Assembly (NCBI GenBank): GCA_002722735.1
Contig: PBMR01000005.1
Coordinates: 1-64,000 of the forward strand
DNA length: 64,000 nucleotides
From: Methanobacteriota archaeon
GTDB lineage: Archaea > Thermoplasmatota > Poseidoniia > Poseidoniales > Thalassarchaeaceae
Direction of reading: 5' to 3'
Under the pieces are notes generated by a model. It saw nothing but the letters and a program-made list of their open reading frames with translations. It made no database searches and was not told where the DNA came from. Shown piece after piece: positions 26,842 through 36,938 of the stretch. Each line of letters starts with the position of its first letter. Within the stretch, counting starts at the first letter, position 1. A program made the position numbers and the translations under genes.

Positions 26842-28320
26842 GTGTCGAGAATCCAACAGGCACCAGACGTCGACCCCGTGCTCTCTAGCGGGGCGATGAA
26901 ACTCAGGAAGATGAAACTCGACAATTTGCCTTGGGACCATTCAGGAAGGCATCCTGGAAGCCCCTTGTTCTGGCAAGTCATCCTGATTATGATCGGAACT
27001 GTGTGGGCCTACATCTTTCGGAGAAAGCAGGCAGATCACCTGCCCCCTCTCGAGGGAGGTAGGGTATTCACTCCTATCCACATCAACGGACTGGTCGACC
27101 CCCTCGTTATTTTTCACAACCAGGATCGTCGGATTATCACCATGGGGCGTCACGACCTAATGACCATGCCACTAATCGGATGGATTACCCGCAGGATGGG
27201 CTCCCAACCAGTGATTCGTAGACCTGAGATTGAGGGAGGGGTCTCAGATGAGGCATATGCCCGGTCTATCAACCATCGAACCCTGCTAACAATGACCAAT
27301 TGCATCGCTGCCGGACACAACGCAGTGGTGATGCCCGAGGGCAAGTCACATCAGGACTCAAGGCTGCACAGATTCAAGACGGGAACAATGCGATTCGCCC
27401 TCAATGCTGCTGCAATCGCCGCGCAGAAAGGCCTGCCACTCCCTGCCTTTCAGCCCGTTGGTCTGCACTATCGATGCCATTATTGGTTTAGAACCGACTT
27501 TTTCCTTGAGTTCCCCGAGCCGATTTCCATAGAACCGCCCCCCTCCCCAGAACTGGGACAGCACCTGATTGGGGGCGAATGGGTCGAGCCACCCTCCGAT
27601 GAGGTGAACCGATTGAGAGACGAACTATTCGACGAACTCTCCACAGTAACTCCCGATGCCCCGGACTGGGAGACCTATCGAGCATGGCATCTCATCGGGC
27701 ACATTCGCGCCAATGACGACGACTCTAGACTCACGACGTTCCGCGACGAGGTTCTTGCCGCGCGCGAGGTGCGTGATGCACTCGTATCGAACGAACGGTC
27801 CGAGGAAATCGTCGAACCAGCAAGGATTGCAGCTGAAATCCTGCATGCGAATGATTTGGATGGACGGTCGCTTGATAACGGTGGTCTGCGAACCCGAATC
27901 TCCTGGACAAGTTGCATCACCGGGCTTCTCGTGATGCTAATCACGGCCCCTGTCGTCCTCCCATCCACTGGAGTCCAGGCCTTCTTCGCTTGGTATCTGG
28001 GGAATCGCACCGATGAGGGGGTTGACGCGAGGACGACCTACCACATGATTGCAGCCATGTTCTCTCCTGTACTTCTGTGGCCCCCCATCGCACTCACCTT
28101 CGCATTTCTGACATTGGGCCCGACTTGGCTAATGCTACCTGTCACCCTTGCAATCATGCTAGTGTTTCACATTTCCAACCTAATCTTCCTTTGTGGCTAT
28201 GATATGTGGAGTGATTATTCCGCTTCTAAGAGGAGCGCTAAACTATCCTCCTCCGCCGACGGTGAGCGCATCATCGAGTTGCTGGCGAGGACACGTTCCA
28301 AACTCAACGTGCTCAAATAG
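26842..28320 (+). CDS. PlsC-like glycerolipid acyltransferase with C-terminal TM segments
   Basis: TPIHINGLVDPLVIF (HX5D-type catalytic motif), VVMPEGKSHQDSRLHRFKTGTMRFAL (block III EG motif), FQPVGLHY. Confidence 0.82.
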   Translation: MSRIQQAPDVDPVLSSGAMKLRKMKLDNLPWDHSGRHPGSPLFWQVILIMIGTVWAYIFRRKQADHLPPLEGGRVFTPIHINGLVDPLVIFHNQDRRIITMGRHDLMTMPLIGWITRRMGSQPVIRRPEIEGGVSDEAYARSINHRTLLTMTNCIAAGHNAVVMPEGKSHQDSRLHRFKTGTMRFALNAAAIAAQKGLPLPAFQPVGLHYRCHYWFRTDFFLEFPEPISIEPPPSPELGQHLIGGEWVEPPSDEVNRLRDELFDELSTVTPDAPDWETYRAWHLIGHIRANDDDSRLTTFRDEVLAAREVRDALVSNERSEEIVEPARIAAEILHANDLDGRSLDNGGLRTRISWTSCITGLLVMLITAPVVLPSTGVQAFFAWYLGNRTDEGVDARTTYHMIAAMFSPVLLWPPIALTFAFLTLGPTWLMLPVTLAIMLVFHISNLIFLCGYDMWSDYSASKRSAKLSSSADGERIIELLARTRSKLNVLK

Positions 28321-28340
28321 GACGGTCTTCTGCACAGACC

Positions 28341-28967
28341 GTGGAACCGCGGGAAGCCAGCAAGGACATCAAGGCGTGGTTAGACAGTGAGCGACTGGAT
28401 GCACGCGAGGTCAAGGACCCACAGGCAATCCTTCACCTCCACGTCAGGTATCCACCAACCAAGCAAGGTCACCTGTTCAACGTGGTAATTCCGAAAAAGA
28501 GGAATTTGGCACTCGTCTACTCCATCACCCGAGTCGACGAGGGGCAACAGAAGTCTATGAGGGAACTTGCCTCTGAGGACTCCGACGGATGGGAGGAGTG
28601 GCTGCATGACACCCGAATTCATCTGACTTCATCTGACCTTGATTGGGTACTCCACCTTGGCCATAGCACTAACGGGGTTGCAGGCCCCCTTCAGGCCTTC
28701 AACCTCTCAAGGCCAATATGGTTCGACGGCCTGACCCAAAACGAATTTATGCACACGATGAGAAAAGTCTGGCTGACTAAACTCTCCCTCATACACCAGA
28801 TCAAATATGGTTTTGGTAAGGGGTCCGGCAAGCCCGGACCCGTCGACGACTGGGCAGCAAAAAGCTCCACGAAAAGAAAGTCCCAATCCCAATCTAGGTC
28901 TTCTGAGATCGACACCGACGAGACCGGCGGTTTTGGCAAGGACTTCGATCCCCTCGAGTGGGCCTAG
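28341..28967 (+). CDS. Archaeal conserved protein, DUF2299-like
   Basis: IKAWLDSERLDAREVKDPQAILHLHVRYPP...VVIPKKRNLALVYSITRV; family assignment from memory only. Confidence 0.55.
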   Translation: MEPREASKDIKAWLDSERLDAREVKDPQAILHLHVRYPPTKQGHLFNVVIPKKRNLALVYSITRVDEGQQKSMRELASEDSDGWEEWLHDTRIHLTSSDLDWVLHLGHSTNGVAGPLQAFNLSRPIWFDGLTQNEFMHTMRKVWLTKLSLIHQIKYGFGKGSGKPGPVDDWAAKSSTKRKSQSQSRSSEIDTDETGGFGKDFDPLEWA

Positions 28968-29051
28968 AAGAACCGAGTAGGGAAACAGGATTTCTCCACT
29001 AGTGACCGCAAAGGGGTTAGGTTAAGTATTCGGTGAAACCGACTTTGGCCA

Positions 29052-32000
29052 ATGCAGCAGCCTTGCTCTGATTTGGTTGAATGTCAAGGGACGAAGAGAA
29101 GCAGCATCGTGCTCGTCTCGCTTATGCTGGTCAGCCTTCTCTCTGCCTTCGCTCCGACGGCTTCGGCTACCGATATCGTACTCACCGATGCAATCCAAGT
29201 CGTCGACAGCGGTGCCCACAGTGACAGGATGATCGCGCTTGACGCCGACTCCGAAGGCAACATACACGTCGTTTGGAGTCGCAACACCAACCACCTGTAC
29301 TACAAGATGCTCGACCCCAGGGGGGAGGCCCTAATCGAGCAGACCCAGATCTCTGATCCGGGCCAGCAACGTGCATGGCATCCCGACATCAAAGTCGATA
29401 GTGACGATATGGTCCACATCGTCTGGACCGACAAGTCTGGCCAGTACACAATCATGTACACGCTTCTGGACCCGTCTCTCGACGACCAGAACGGGGACGC
29501 GTCACTAGACTCGGTGCTCTCTATCTTGCCCGACGACTACGAGGTCACCAATAACCCCCAGAACCGCGATTGGCCCGCAGTCGCCGTCGATTCCAATAAC
29601 AACCCCCACATCGTTTGGGAGGACCACTTCGAGCCTCTGGAGAAGTTCTACCAGCAGCCACAGATATACTACAAGATGCTCTCAATAGACCACATCGCTA
29701 GAATAGCTATTATCGAGATTGATGACTCACTATTGACGCCGATTCTTGGTCATAAGGGCCATCCTGACATCGCCATTGATGTCAACGACTACGTCCAGAT
29801 AGTGTGGGACGACACCAGAGGTGGAAAGGTCGAGATGGCCGTTCCCATCGACACCTCGGGATCAATGAATACCGAATGGGCCGACATGTGCGTCGTGTTC
29901 TATGGTGGTAACTTTGCTAGTGGTGGATTCTTCCCTGGTCTCAAGCCCCTTCTAGTGAGCGCTAACATGACAGTGTACGAGACCCTGTACGCACTCAGCG
30001 GCAATTGGCCGGCAGCGGCAACCAGCGGGGCCTGCTCCGAGGCCTATCAGACCGGTGGCTCGGGGAGCCAAGGACCGAGGAACTCTCCTCTGGGAATCAA
30101 TCCCGGAGACGATTCGGGAGGTATCAGGGAACTGACACAGGTGGTCTACAACAACCAAGCAGTTGACCTTCCCGCCGATGGCGGCTACTACAGCGAGTTC
30201 TGGGGACCAGCCACAACTTGGGCCTGCTTGTCTTGGCGAGACATCGGTGGTAATGTTCCTGGCAACCCCCCCACTTCGGCAGACCATCACTGGAATCCCA
30301 ATGCTACTAGGGTGGTAATCCCAATTTCGGACGAGGGCCCATACGGAGGTACGCCAATGGACAATGATGACACCCAGAGCATCAATCAAGCCCACGACGC
30401 CTGCATAATCGCAGACATCGTCCCAGTCCCCCTATGGGCCGGCTCGGACACAAGCGTCGGCTCCTACATGCAGGATCTCGCCCAGTGTCCGAACGGTGCG
30501 GGTCTGAACACCAGAACCTGCCCGGGCACGACGACCCGACTCACCAATGCGGGGGGCCAGATGTACAGCTTCCCAACCTCCTCCTCCTCGTCCACCGAGC
30601 TGGAGATCATGGTCGAGGCGATGGTATACCTCGCGACCAACAACTCCCGTGAAATCTACCTGACCGTTCTCGACCCACTTTCTCTCCTAGAAAATCCATG
30701 GCCCGGGTGGGTGCCGGGCGACCCGGGAACAGAGGTGAATACCCAATACCAATACTATTCCGAGGATCTGGGCCCCTCTTCGGATGACCAGGGATACGGC
30801 CATCTCGTGGTCGTGAACGACACTAGGATTACAATCGATGACGCCTACAGCCTCCATCCCGCAATTTCCATCGACACTTCTGGAAACACCCATCTCGTTT
30901 GGCAGGACGGACGCGTCTACGGATTCGAGATTGATGTCAACTACGAGATCTACTACACTAAATTGAGATTGCAAGGTTCAGCAGCCTGGAACGGTGCCCC
31001 AGGGGGCTTGCCAACCTTCGGAATCAAGCAGATTGCTGATGCTGCGATTTCCGATGTAGAGGGCCCCGCGGGAATTCCAGCTGAAAGGCCGTTCGCTGCC
31101 AATTCCCACTTTCCGGCGATAATCACCGACTCCTTCGATAACGTGCACATCGCGTGGCTCGACAACTACAATGAGTCCCAAGGCGAGACCGTGATGTACA
31201 CTAGGCTAAACCATACTAACGATGCCTACCCGGACGGCTTCCCACTGAATTCCATCGCCTCGTCAATCTTCGATCCTTGGCAAAAGGTCGAAGTTTCGGC
31301 ATGGCAGTCAGACAAGTTAGGACCGAACACCCCCTTCTCCCCTGACTTTGGCATGCCCCCTGCCTTCGCTAACGATCTTGGAAGCGGTGCCCATCTGGGC
31401 TGGTCCGATACCAACAAGTGCAGTGAAGATCACAACTCAAACAGATACACTCTATGCTACGTTCACATTCTCACCGGATTGGTCGATGTCTCCCTTGCCT
31501 GCGACGACAAAGTTCAGGCAAACTCCAATCTTGAGGGCTACCCCTACGACTGCCCCGCTGAGGCCGAGACGTTCTACCACACCATCCACCCGGGCGATCT
31601 CACTACCTTCAACATGACAATCGCCAATCCGACACCAGGTCCTGCTGATCTCGTCAAGGACACCTTCACAGTCACCGTCGATGGCGTCCCGAACAACTGG
31701 ACCGCCACACTGTTCTTCGCCACCAACAACACCCCGGTCTTCGACTCTACTCCAGTTTTCCTAGAGGGTGGGGAGATAGTACCGCTTTACATCAGAATCA
31801 GAGCCCCCACCATATATCAGGCCAAACAGGACGAATTGGCCCAGATTACGGTGTTGGCTACATCCCACAAGGATCCAGCGATACGCAACCAGCAACTGCT
31901 GCTGACTCTGATGGACGTAGTCCACGGCATAGAATTGGACACTAGTCACTTTCAGGTGGACGTGGAGCAGGGTAAGTCAGCTATCTTCTCCATCACCATC

Positions 32001-34214
32001 AAGAACACTGGAAATGTCTACGACACCTTCGCCTTCTACGACCCCTCCACCCTTGAGGGGCAGAACGAGTGGGCTCTGCCGTTCGGTTGGGGCTTGGACT
32101 TCCCGACCCTCCTCTCCCTCGATCCAGGCCAATCGATAACCAAGAATCTCAAGGTCAGCGTTCCAGAATCGCAGGATCCCGGAACCTTCGTTATTTATCT
32201 CAAAGGATGGTCGATGGGAGAGCCGGTTCTGTCTATTGATAGGGGAACATTCGATGTCTTGGAGTTGTGGATCAACGTCTCGATACGTACTACGGGTAAT
32301 ATTGTCTTCCATATTGGTGACACCAAGCAGTACGTCTTACCCGGAGAGTGCGCCTACTTCGCTATCGAGGTAACCAAGCACTTCACACCCGGGCACATCG
32401 TCTTCACCACTCCCGGCGCCCCCATACAGAAGCCGGACTCCTTCGACCTTCTGACTTGGCAGTTCGACCACTGGACCGTGGACCTCGACTTCTCCGAGGC
32501 GCCCGGTGGCAATTCTCCACCTGATAACGAACCGAGGTACTGGGCACAGATTGACACCCCGCATACCGTCACAGCCGAGATGTGTGCTCCATACAACGCC
32601 ACGGCCGGCATAGGGAAATCCATCACCGTGCGCGCGCACCTCGATGGTTCTCCTAAAGTCCGCGATTCCGTGGTCATCCTCACGAATGTCATGCAGAGGT
32701 ACGAGCTCGAGGCCGAGGTCCCCAACACCATCCTTGATCTCCACCCCGGCCAGTCGTACCAGTTGGATACGACCGTCGATAACCTTGGCAATGGACCCGA
32801 CCGATACGACATCTCGATAGCCTCCATCATCGATGCGAGCGGTGGCTCGCACGTATGGGACATGAATATCCCCCGAATCCTCTTTCAAGAGTTGGACAGG
32901 GATGAGTCTCAGACCGTGACAATCCTAGTGAACGTCCCCGATCAGACGCTTGCCGGTGATTACACCGTCACCTTCTACCTACTAAGCGAGGAAACGTTCG
33001 AGGGGACGAGAATTCAGGATGTGATTGTTCTGCGCATAAATATCGTGGAATTCCACGATATGAGAATTTCTCTAGACCCATCAGTTGAGAGCAAGATTAA
33101 GACCACTGCGCCGAGCAGGATTGTCAGATTCACCCTTAACGTCACCAACTACGGCAACGTACCCGACCAACCCACACTCCACAACCACACTATCGATATC
33201 GCGGGCGTTTGGGGAGTTTCCCCAGGACTGTATGCACTGAGCACATGGCACATTGACTTCGCACTGCTTGAAGGATTCAGGACTGAATATCCCCTAGAGA
33301 ACCCCTGTATCGAGATGATTGTGGGAGAGACGCCCCCGGATGGAGAATGCTTTGTCACACCTGATTTGACAGTAACATTGCCCCTAATGGAGCCCTACAC
33401 GACATTTCAGGTAGTTGTAATCGTCACCATAGCCCCCGACGCCGCCCTCCAGGACCGGTATATCGGCATCAAGACGCTATCGATGTTCGGATCCTCTGAG
33501 TTCGGTGGTGACCACGACGAGACACCGATTTGGGACGACTCGTGCACTCTTGATACGAATAATGACGGTCTTCCGGACAACTATCCTCCGAATTGTGACT
33601 CCAATGAGCAGATTCTCGAACTGCGGCTAAGGGCCCCGGACCTACAGATCTTGGAAGTTCGTGCGGACCGTACAAAGGGAGAGATTGGCGAGATGCTATC
33701 TGTTAGCGTGAAGGTTGTCAACCGCGGCAATGCTCACGCGACAGACGTCAACATCATTCTTTGCAAGGACCAGTCGATGACTGACATTAAACGGAAAGGT
33801 TGCGATGAGGCCAATATAGTCTACAGGCAAATCGTCAAGGCGATAATGCCGATAGCCGAATCCGATACGGAGCAACCGAATTCGATAACCCTCCTGTACA
33901 TGGTTCTAGCCGGTAATCACGACATCGTAGTTGTAGTCGATCCTGATAACGTCATTGTAGAGACTGACGAGTCCATTGATAGCAACATGCGAAAAATACC
34001 CGGTGGAAAGATGAGCTCGACGCTCGGGGTAGTCGATGTTGGCGTCGATGTGATTGCAATATACTCCGTCCCAGTGATTATCCTCGGGGCGACGTTCTCC
34101 CTAGTTGGCGTCGCCGGATACGTCATTTACGGAAGGAGAATAGCCGCTATCAGTAGGTTTGCCGAGATGAGCAGCCTGCTCCCGGGAATGGAAGACGAGG
34201 GCCTGCGCTTCTGA
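29052..34214 (+). CDS. 1720-aa secreted, C-terminally anchored protein: beta-propeller-like repeats, VWA/MIDAS-like insert, Ig/CARDB-like domains
   Basis: Signal peptide (SIVLVSLMLVSLLSAFAPTASA); six D-x-x-(D/N)-x-x-H/Q-I/V-V/A-W-x repeats; IDTSGSMN; C-terminal CARDB-like LQILEVRADRTKGEIGEMLSVSVKVVNRGNAHATDVNI; C-terminal TM. Confidence 0.85.
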   Translation: MQQPCSDLVECQGTKRSSIVLVSLMLVSLLSAFAPTASATDIVLTDAIQVVDSGAHSDRMIALDADSEGNIHVVWSRNTNHLYYKMLDPRGEALIEQTQISDPGQQRAWHPDIKVDSDDMVHIVWTDKSGQYTIMYTLLDPSLDDQNGDASLDSVLSILPDDYEVTNNPQNRDWPAVAVDSNNNPHIVWEDHFEPLEKFYQQPQIYYKMLSIDHIARIAIIEIDDSLLTPILGHKGHPDIAIDVNDYVQIVWDDTRGGKVEMAVPIDTSGSMNTEWADMCVVFYGGNFASGGFFPGLKPLLVSANMTVYETLYALSGNWPAAATSGACSEAYQTGGSGSQGPRNSPLGINPGDDSGGIRELTQVVYNNQAVDLPADGGYYSEFWGPATTWACLSWRDIGGNVPGNPPTSADHHWNPNATRVVIPISDEGPYGGTPMDNDDTQSINQAHDACIIADIVPVPLWAGSDTSVGSYMQDLAQCPNGAGLNTRTCPGTTTRLTNAGGQMYSFPTSSSSSTELEIMVEAMVYLATNNSREIYLTVLDPLSLLENPWPGWVPGDPGTEVNTQYQYYSEDLGPSSDDQGYGHLVVVNDTRITIDDAYSLHPAISIDTSGNTHLVWQDGRVYGFEIDVNYEIYYTKLRLQGSAAWNGAPGGLPTFGIKQIADAAISDVEGPAGIPAERPFAANSHFPAIITDSFDNVHIAWLDNYNESQGETVMYTRLNHTNDAYPDGFPLNSIASSIFDPWQKVEVSAWQSDKLGPNTPFSPDFGMPPAFANDLGSGAHLGWSDTNKCSEDHNSNRYTLCYVHILTGLVDVSLACDDKVQANSNLEGYPYDCPAEAETFYHTIHPGDLTTFNMTIANPTPGPADLVKDTFTVTVDGVPNNWTATLFFATNNTPVFDSTPVFLEGGEIVPLYIRIRAPTIYQAKQDELAQITVLATSHKDPAIRNQQLLLTLMDVVHGIELDTSHFQVDVEQGKSAIFSITIKNTGNVYDTFAFYDPSTLEGQNEWALPFGWGLDFPTLLSLDPGQSITKNLKVSVPESQDPGTFVIYLKGWSMGEPVLSIDRGTFDVLELWINVSIRTTGNIVFHIGDTKQYVLPGECAYFAIEVTKHFTPGHIVFTTPGAPIQKPDSFDLLTWQFDHWTVDLDFSEAPGGNSPPDNEPRYWAQIDTPHTVTAEMCAPYNATAGIGKSITVRAHLDGSPKVRDSVVILTNVMQRYELEAEVPNTILDLHPGQSYQLDTTVDNLGNGPDRYDISIASIIDASGGSHVWDMNIPRILFQELDRDESQTVTILVNVPDQTLAGDYTVTFYLLSEETFEGTRIQDVIVLRINIVEFHDMRISLDPSVESKIKTTAPSRIVRFTLNVTNYGNVPDQPTLHNHTIDIAGVWGVSPGLYALSTWHIDFALLEGFRTEYPLENPCIEMIVGETPPDGECFVTPDLTVTLPLMEPYTTFQVVVIVTIAPDAALQDRYIGIKTLSMFGSSEFGGDHDETPIWDDSCTLDTNNDGLPDNYPPNCDSNEQILELRLRAPDLQILEVRADRTKGEIGEMLSVSVKVVNRGNAHATDVNIILCKDQSMTDIKRKGCDEANIVYRQIVKAIMPIAESDTEQPNSITLLYMVLAGNHDIVVVVDPDNVIVETDESIDSNMRKIPGGKMSSTLGVVDVGVDVIAIYSVPVIILGATFSLVGVAGYVIYGRRIAAISRFAEMSSLLPGMEDEGLRF

Positions 34215-34952
34215 CTATCGTGCCATCCACCAAGGCAGAGGCGTACTCTCATTGGCAGCGACGAAGGCTCCCCGGGTAGTTGCGAAATCCCTCATGAGTC
34301 GATCGCGCAGGCTGCTCATCATCCTCTCAGCGTGCACGGACTGGATTCGCAGCCCATGGGAGAACGCATCGAGATCGAGGGGCCTCCTTGGATGGCTCAT
34401 CATCGCATGTGCGAGCTGCCTTTCCTCATAGGATTCGGAATGCTCCTCAACGCTGGGCGAGACCTTGTGCATTACTTGCTGATGGAGCGCAATAATGGCA
34501 TCCCGCTGCTCATCGACTCGCTCCAGAGCCGCATCCAATTCTGATAGGATGCTCATCGCATCGACCATAGGCAGCCTCCTGCGTGTTCCAATCCTTTCGA
34601 CTACATCGCCTAAATCGCCAGGGAGCTTGCCCGAGAGCCTTATCGCCCCTCCTTTCGGCATCTTCCTGTGTTCGGCTCGAAACATATCTGGCCCTAGGTC
34701 AAGGCGAATCGAGAACGACTGGTTGACCCTGTAGACATTCTTCGGAGGCCCGCCTTTGTTGGATTTCATCATCTCAGAGTCAACGAACCCGGCCCCCTCA
34801 AGCACCTTGAGGTGCTTTACGATGGCTTGCTGACTCACGTCTAGAAGCTCGGAGAGTTGCAAGGGGTAGTGAGGCTCCTTGACGAGACACTGCAGTATCT
34901 CCCTTCTGGTCGTATTCTCGAGTATGCTCAGAGACTCATCGAACCCGACCAC
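34215..34952 (-). CDS. ArsR-type winged-helix transcriptional regulator
   Basis: ILENTTRREILQCLVKEPHYPLQLSELLDVSQQAIVKHLKVLEGAGFVDSE. Confidence 0.9.
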   Translation of the reverse strand: MVGFDESLSILENTTRREILQCLVKEPHYPLQLSELLDVSQQAIVKHLKVLEGAGFVDSEMMKSNKGGPPKNVYRVNQSFSIRLDLGPDMFRAEHRKMPKGGAIRLSGKLPGDLGDVVERIGTRRRLPMVDAMSILSELDAALERVDEQRDAIIALHQQVMHKVSPSVEEHSESYEERQLAHAMMSHPRRPLDLDAFSHGLRIQSVHAERMMSSLRDRLMRDFATTRGAFVAANESTPLPWWMAR

Positions 34953-35034
34953 CGACTTCCCAACCCGAGGTTGGGTAGTCAGAGTCCTCTAAAAACCCAA
35001 TTGATTCGATTGCATATCGCCTACGATATGGCTT

Positions 35035-35793
35035 TCAGCCCTCGTCCCACTTCTTCCATCCATGTTCATTTCCCTCAGCCTCAGCCTCTTGGGCCGGTGC
35101 CCCGACGTCGACGAAGGGGCCCGGAACGCCATCGAAGACCCCCGTCTCGAGTATCCCCCCGTCTCGAGCTTGCATTGTCTGAATGCTGTCCACATCGGTC
35201 AGGATGACACTACCGTCCTGGATTACCACGTACTGGTCGGGAGCCTTACGCTTGTCGCTCCACACCATCACGGCGAGGACTAGCCCTACTAGGCCCAGTG
35301 GGAGGCCCACGCAGCATCCTATGTAGAACATGTATAACCATGGATTGCCATCGATCTGGGCTGCAAGGTCACCATCGTCCACCAGCCATAGTTGCAATGT
35401 CTCGGCATCGTTGTGCAGGGTGTAAGTACCCGGCCCCACTCCGGCGAAGATCCTGACCGGGGCATAGAAGGTCTTACTGTCGGAACCCGGGCGATCGGAG
35501 TCCAGAATTCCTGGAGCCCTGCCTCCAATTTCGCTTCCGCTCTGGTCAGACAATCTGAGATCAGCTTCTGGTGCCTCACCATCGCTCACTCGGAGAGCGG
35601 TTAGCACCGTGGCTTCGTCAACGGTGAATACTCCCTCTCCGCCCGGCCCCATCTTGACCACGTAGTTGGATTCCGGGTCGAAGGTATTGATTAGGGTTGG
35701 ATATACTTGGAATAGCGAAACAACGGCCACAACGAGCAGCAGAAATGAGGAGCCTGTGGCCCATCTAGCCCAGCGCCTCCTCTTTCCTGTCAC
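35035..35793 (-). CDS. Membrane protein: TM, ectodomain, TM, cytoplasmic tail; unknown function
   Basis: Topology resembles the 7555-8346 protein (N-terminal TM, ectodomain, GCCVGLPLGLVGLVLAVMVW TM, acidic tail). Confidence 0.7.
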   Translation of the reverse strand: MTGKRRRWARWATGSSFLLLVVAVVSLFQVYPTLINTFDPESNYVVKMGPGGEGVFTVDEATVLTALRVSDGEAPEADLRLSDQSGSEIGGRAPGILDSDRPGSDSKTFYAPVRIFAGVGPGTYTLHNDAETLQLWLVDDGDLAAQIDGNPWLYMFYIGCCVGLPLGLVGLVLAVMVWSDKRKAPDQYVVIQDGSVILTDVDSIQTMQARDGGILETGVFDGVPGPFVDVGAPAQEAEAEGNEHGWKKWDEG

Positions 35794-35831
35794 GGACCCG
35801 CCTGAAGCCAGCCATCTATCAGGCTTCGGAA

Positions 35832-36938
35832 TCAGTACCCCAGTCCCATAGCGGAGAGTTTCTCAGGAAGGTAGGTATCAGTCACGAAATCGAGGCCGTA
35901 CTTGGCCAATGACTGCTGTTCGGCCTTCTTGCCGATTTCCTGCATCAGTTGAATCTGCTCCTGCCACCAACCCGTCGAGAAGCGGGGGTCGCTGAGTTCT
36001 GCGACCAGCGCGTTCGAGTCTTGCTTGGATAGGTCATCGCTAGGAAGGTCATAGGCCAGGATGTCGTCTGCGGTAATCCCCAGATAGGTCGCCTCCTTGG
36101 TGGCGAGGTACTCCGAGATGTGAGCGGTCTTGATGGCACCGTAAGCAATGCTGGCAAATATCCTGAAGGACCAAGGGTCACAGTCGGTGAACACCAGGAT
36201 GGGCTTGTTCCACTGCTCGCTCATGCGCCTCATGATTCGTCGTGTGGAACGGGCTGGCTGGCCTTTGAGATGCACAAGAGCGCACCGTGCTTCCTCATCG
36301 AAACCGTTCTCGACCAACCTATCGAACATTCCACCGGTCTCTATTGCCATCACAAAGTCAACATCCTCTTCGATGAGGCTCAACTTCTCCGACTCGACGT
36401 TGTAGGGCACGCCGTAGCCCGAGTCGCCGACGTCATCACGGCAGTTAATGCGCATCCAGTCACCCTTTCGATTCCGCTCTTCGAAAGTAACATTCCCGAT
36501 AATTCGCGCACCGTCCTCCTCGGGCCTAAGCCCGAAGTCCTCACGCAGGCACTTGGTTACGATTTCTAGGTCCTCGGCAAGGTTGTTGCTCTCGTTCTGG
36601 GTCGAGAACTTGCCGTGGCCCCAACCCTCCGAGATGTAGTACATCTCCCTCAAGGTGGAGGTCTTTCCGTCGGTTATCATCCCCTCTACGAACTCGGTAA
36701 TGTGAAGTGCCCTGAGTAATTGTCTTGCGGAACCCAGGGCGGTGGCATCCCTAACAGTCTTCTTCTTTCCGTACTTGTAGACTCCGAGCCTCTTGTCGAA
36801 GCCGATGTTGCTCTTTGACCTGACAGGGAGCGTCATCGTCGGGGGAACGCCCTTGGCCATCCTGTCGTGCATCTCAGAGGCCACCCCATGCAAGGCCTCA
36901 ATCACCTCATCCTTCGATTTCTGCCTGTTGATCGTCAT
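35832..36938 (-). CDS. top6A: DNA topoisomerase VI subunit A (Spo11-like)
   Basis: TLREMYYISEGWG (catalytic Tyr region), Toprim GMFDRLVENGFDE, PILVFTDCDPWSFRIFASIAYGA. Confidence 0.96.
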   Translation of the reverse strand: MTINRQKSKDEVIEALHGVASEMHDRMAKGVPPTMTLPVRSKSNIGFDKRLGVYKYGKKKTVRDATALGSARQLLRALHITEFVEGMITDGKTSTLREMYYISEGWGHGKFSTQNESNNLAEDLEIVTKCLREDFGLRPEEDGARIIGNVTFEERNRKGDWMRINCRDDVGDSGYGVPYNVESEKLSLIEEDVDFVMAIETGGMFDRLVENGFDEEARCALVHLKGQPARSTRRIMRRMSEQWNKPILVFTDCDPWSFRIFASIAYGAIKTAHISEYLATKEATYLGITADDILAYDLPSDDLSKQDSNALVAELSDPRFSTGWWQEQIQLMQEIGKKAEQQSLAKYGLDFVTDTYLPEKLSAMGLGY

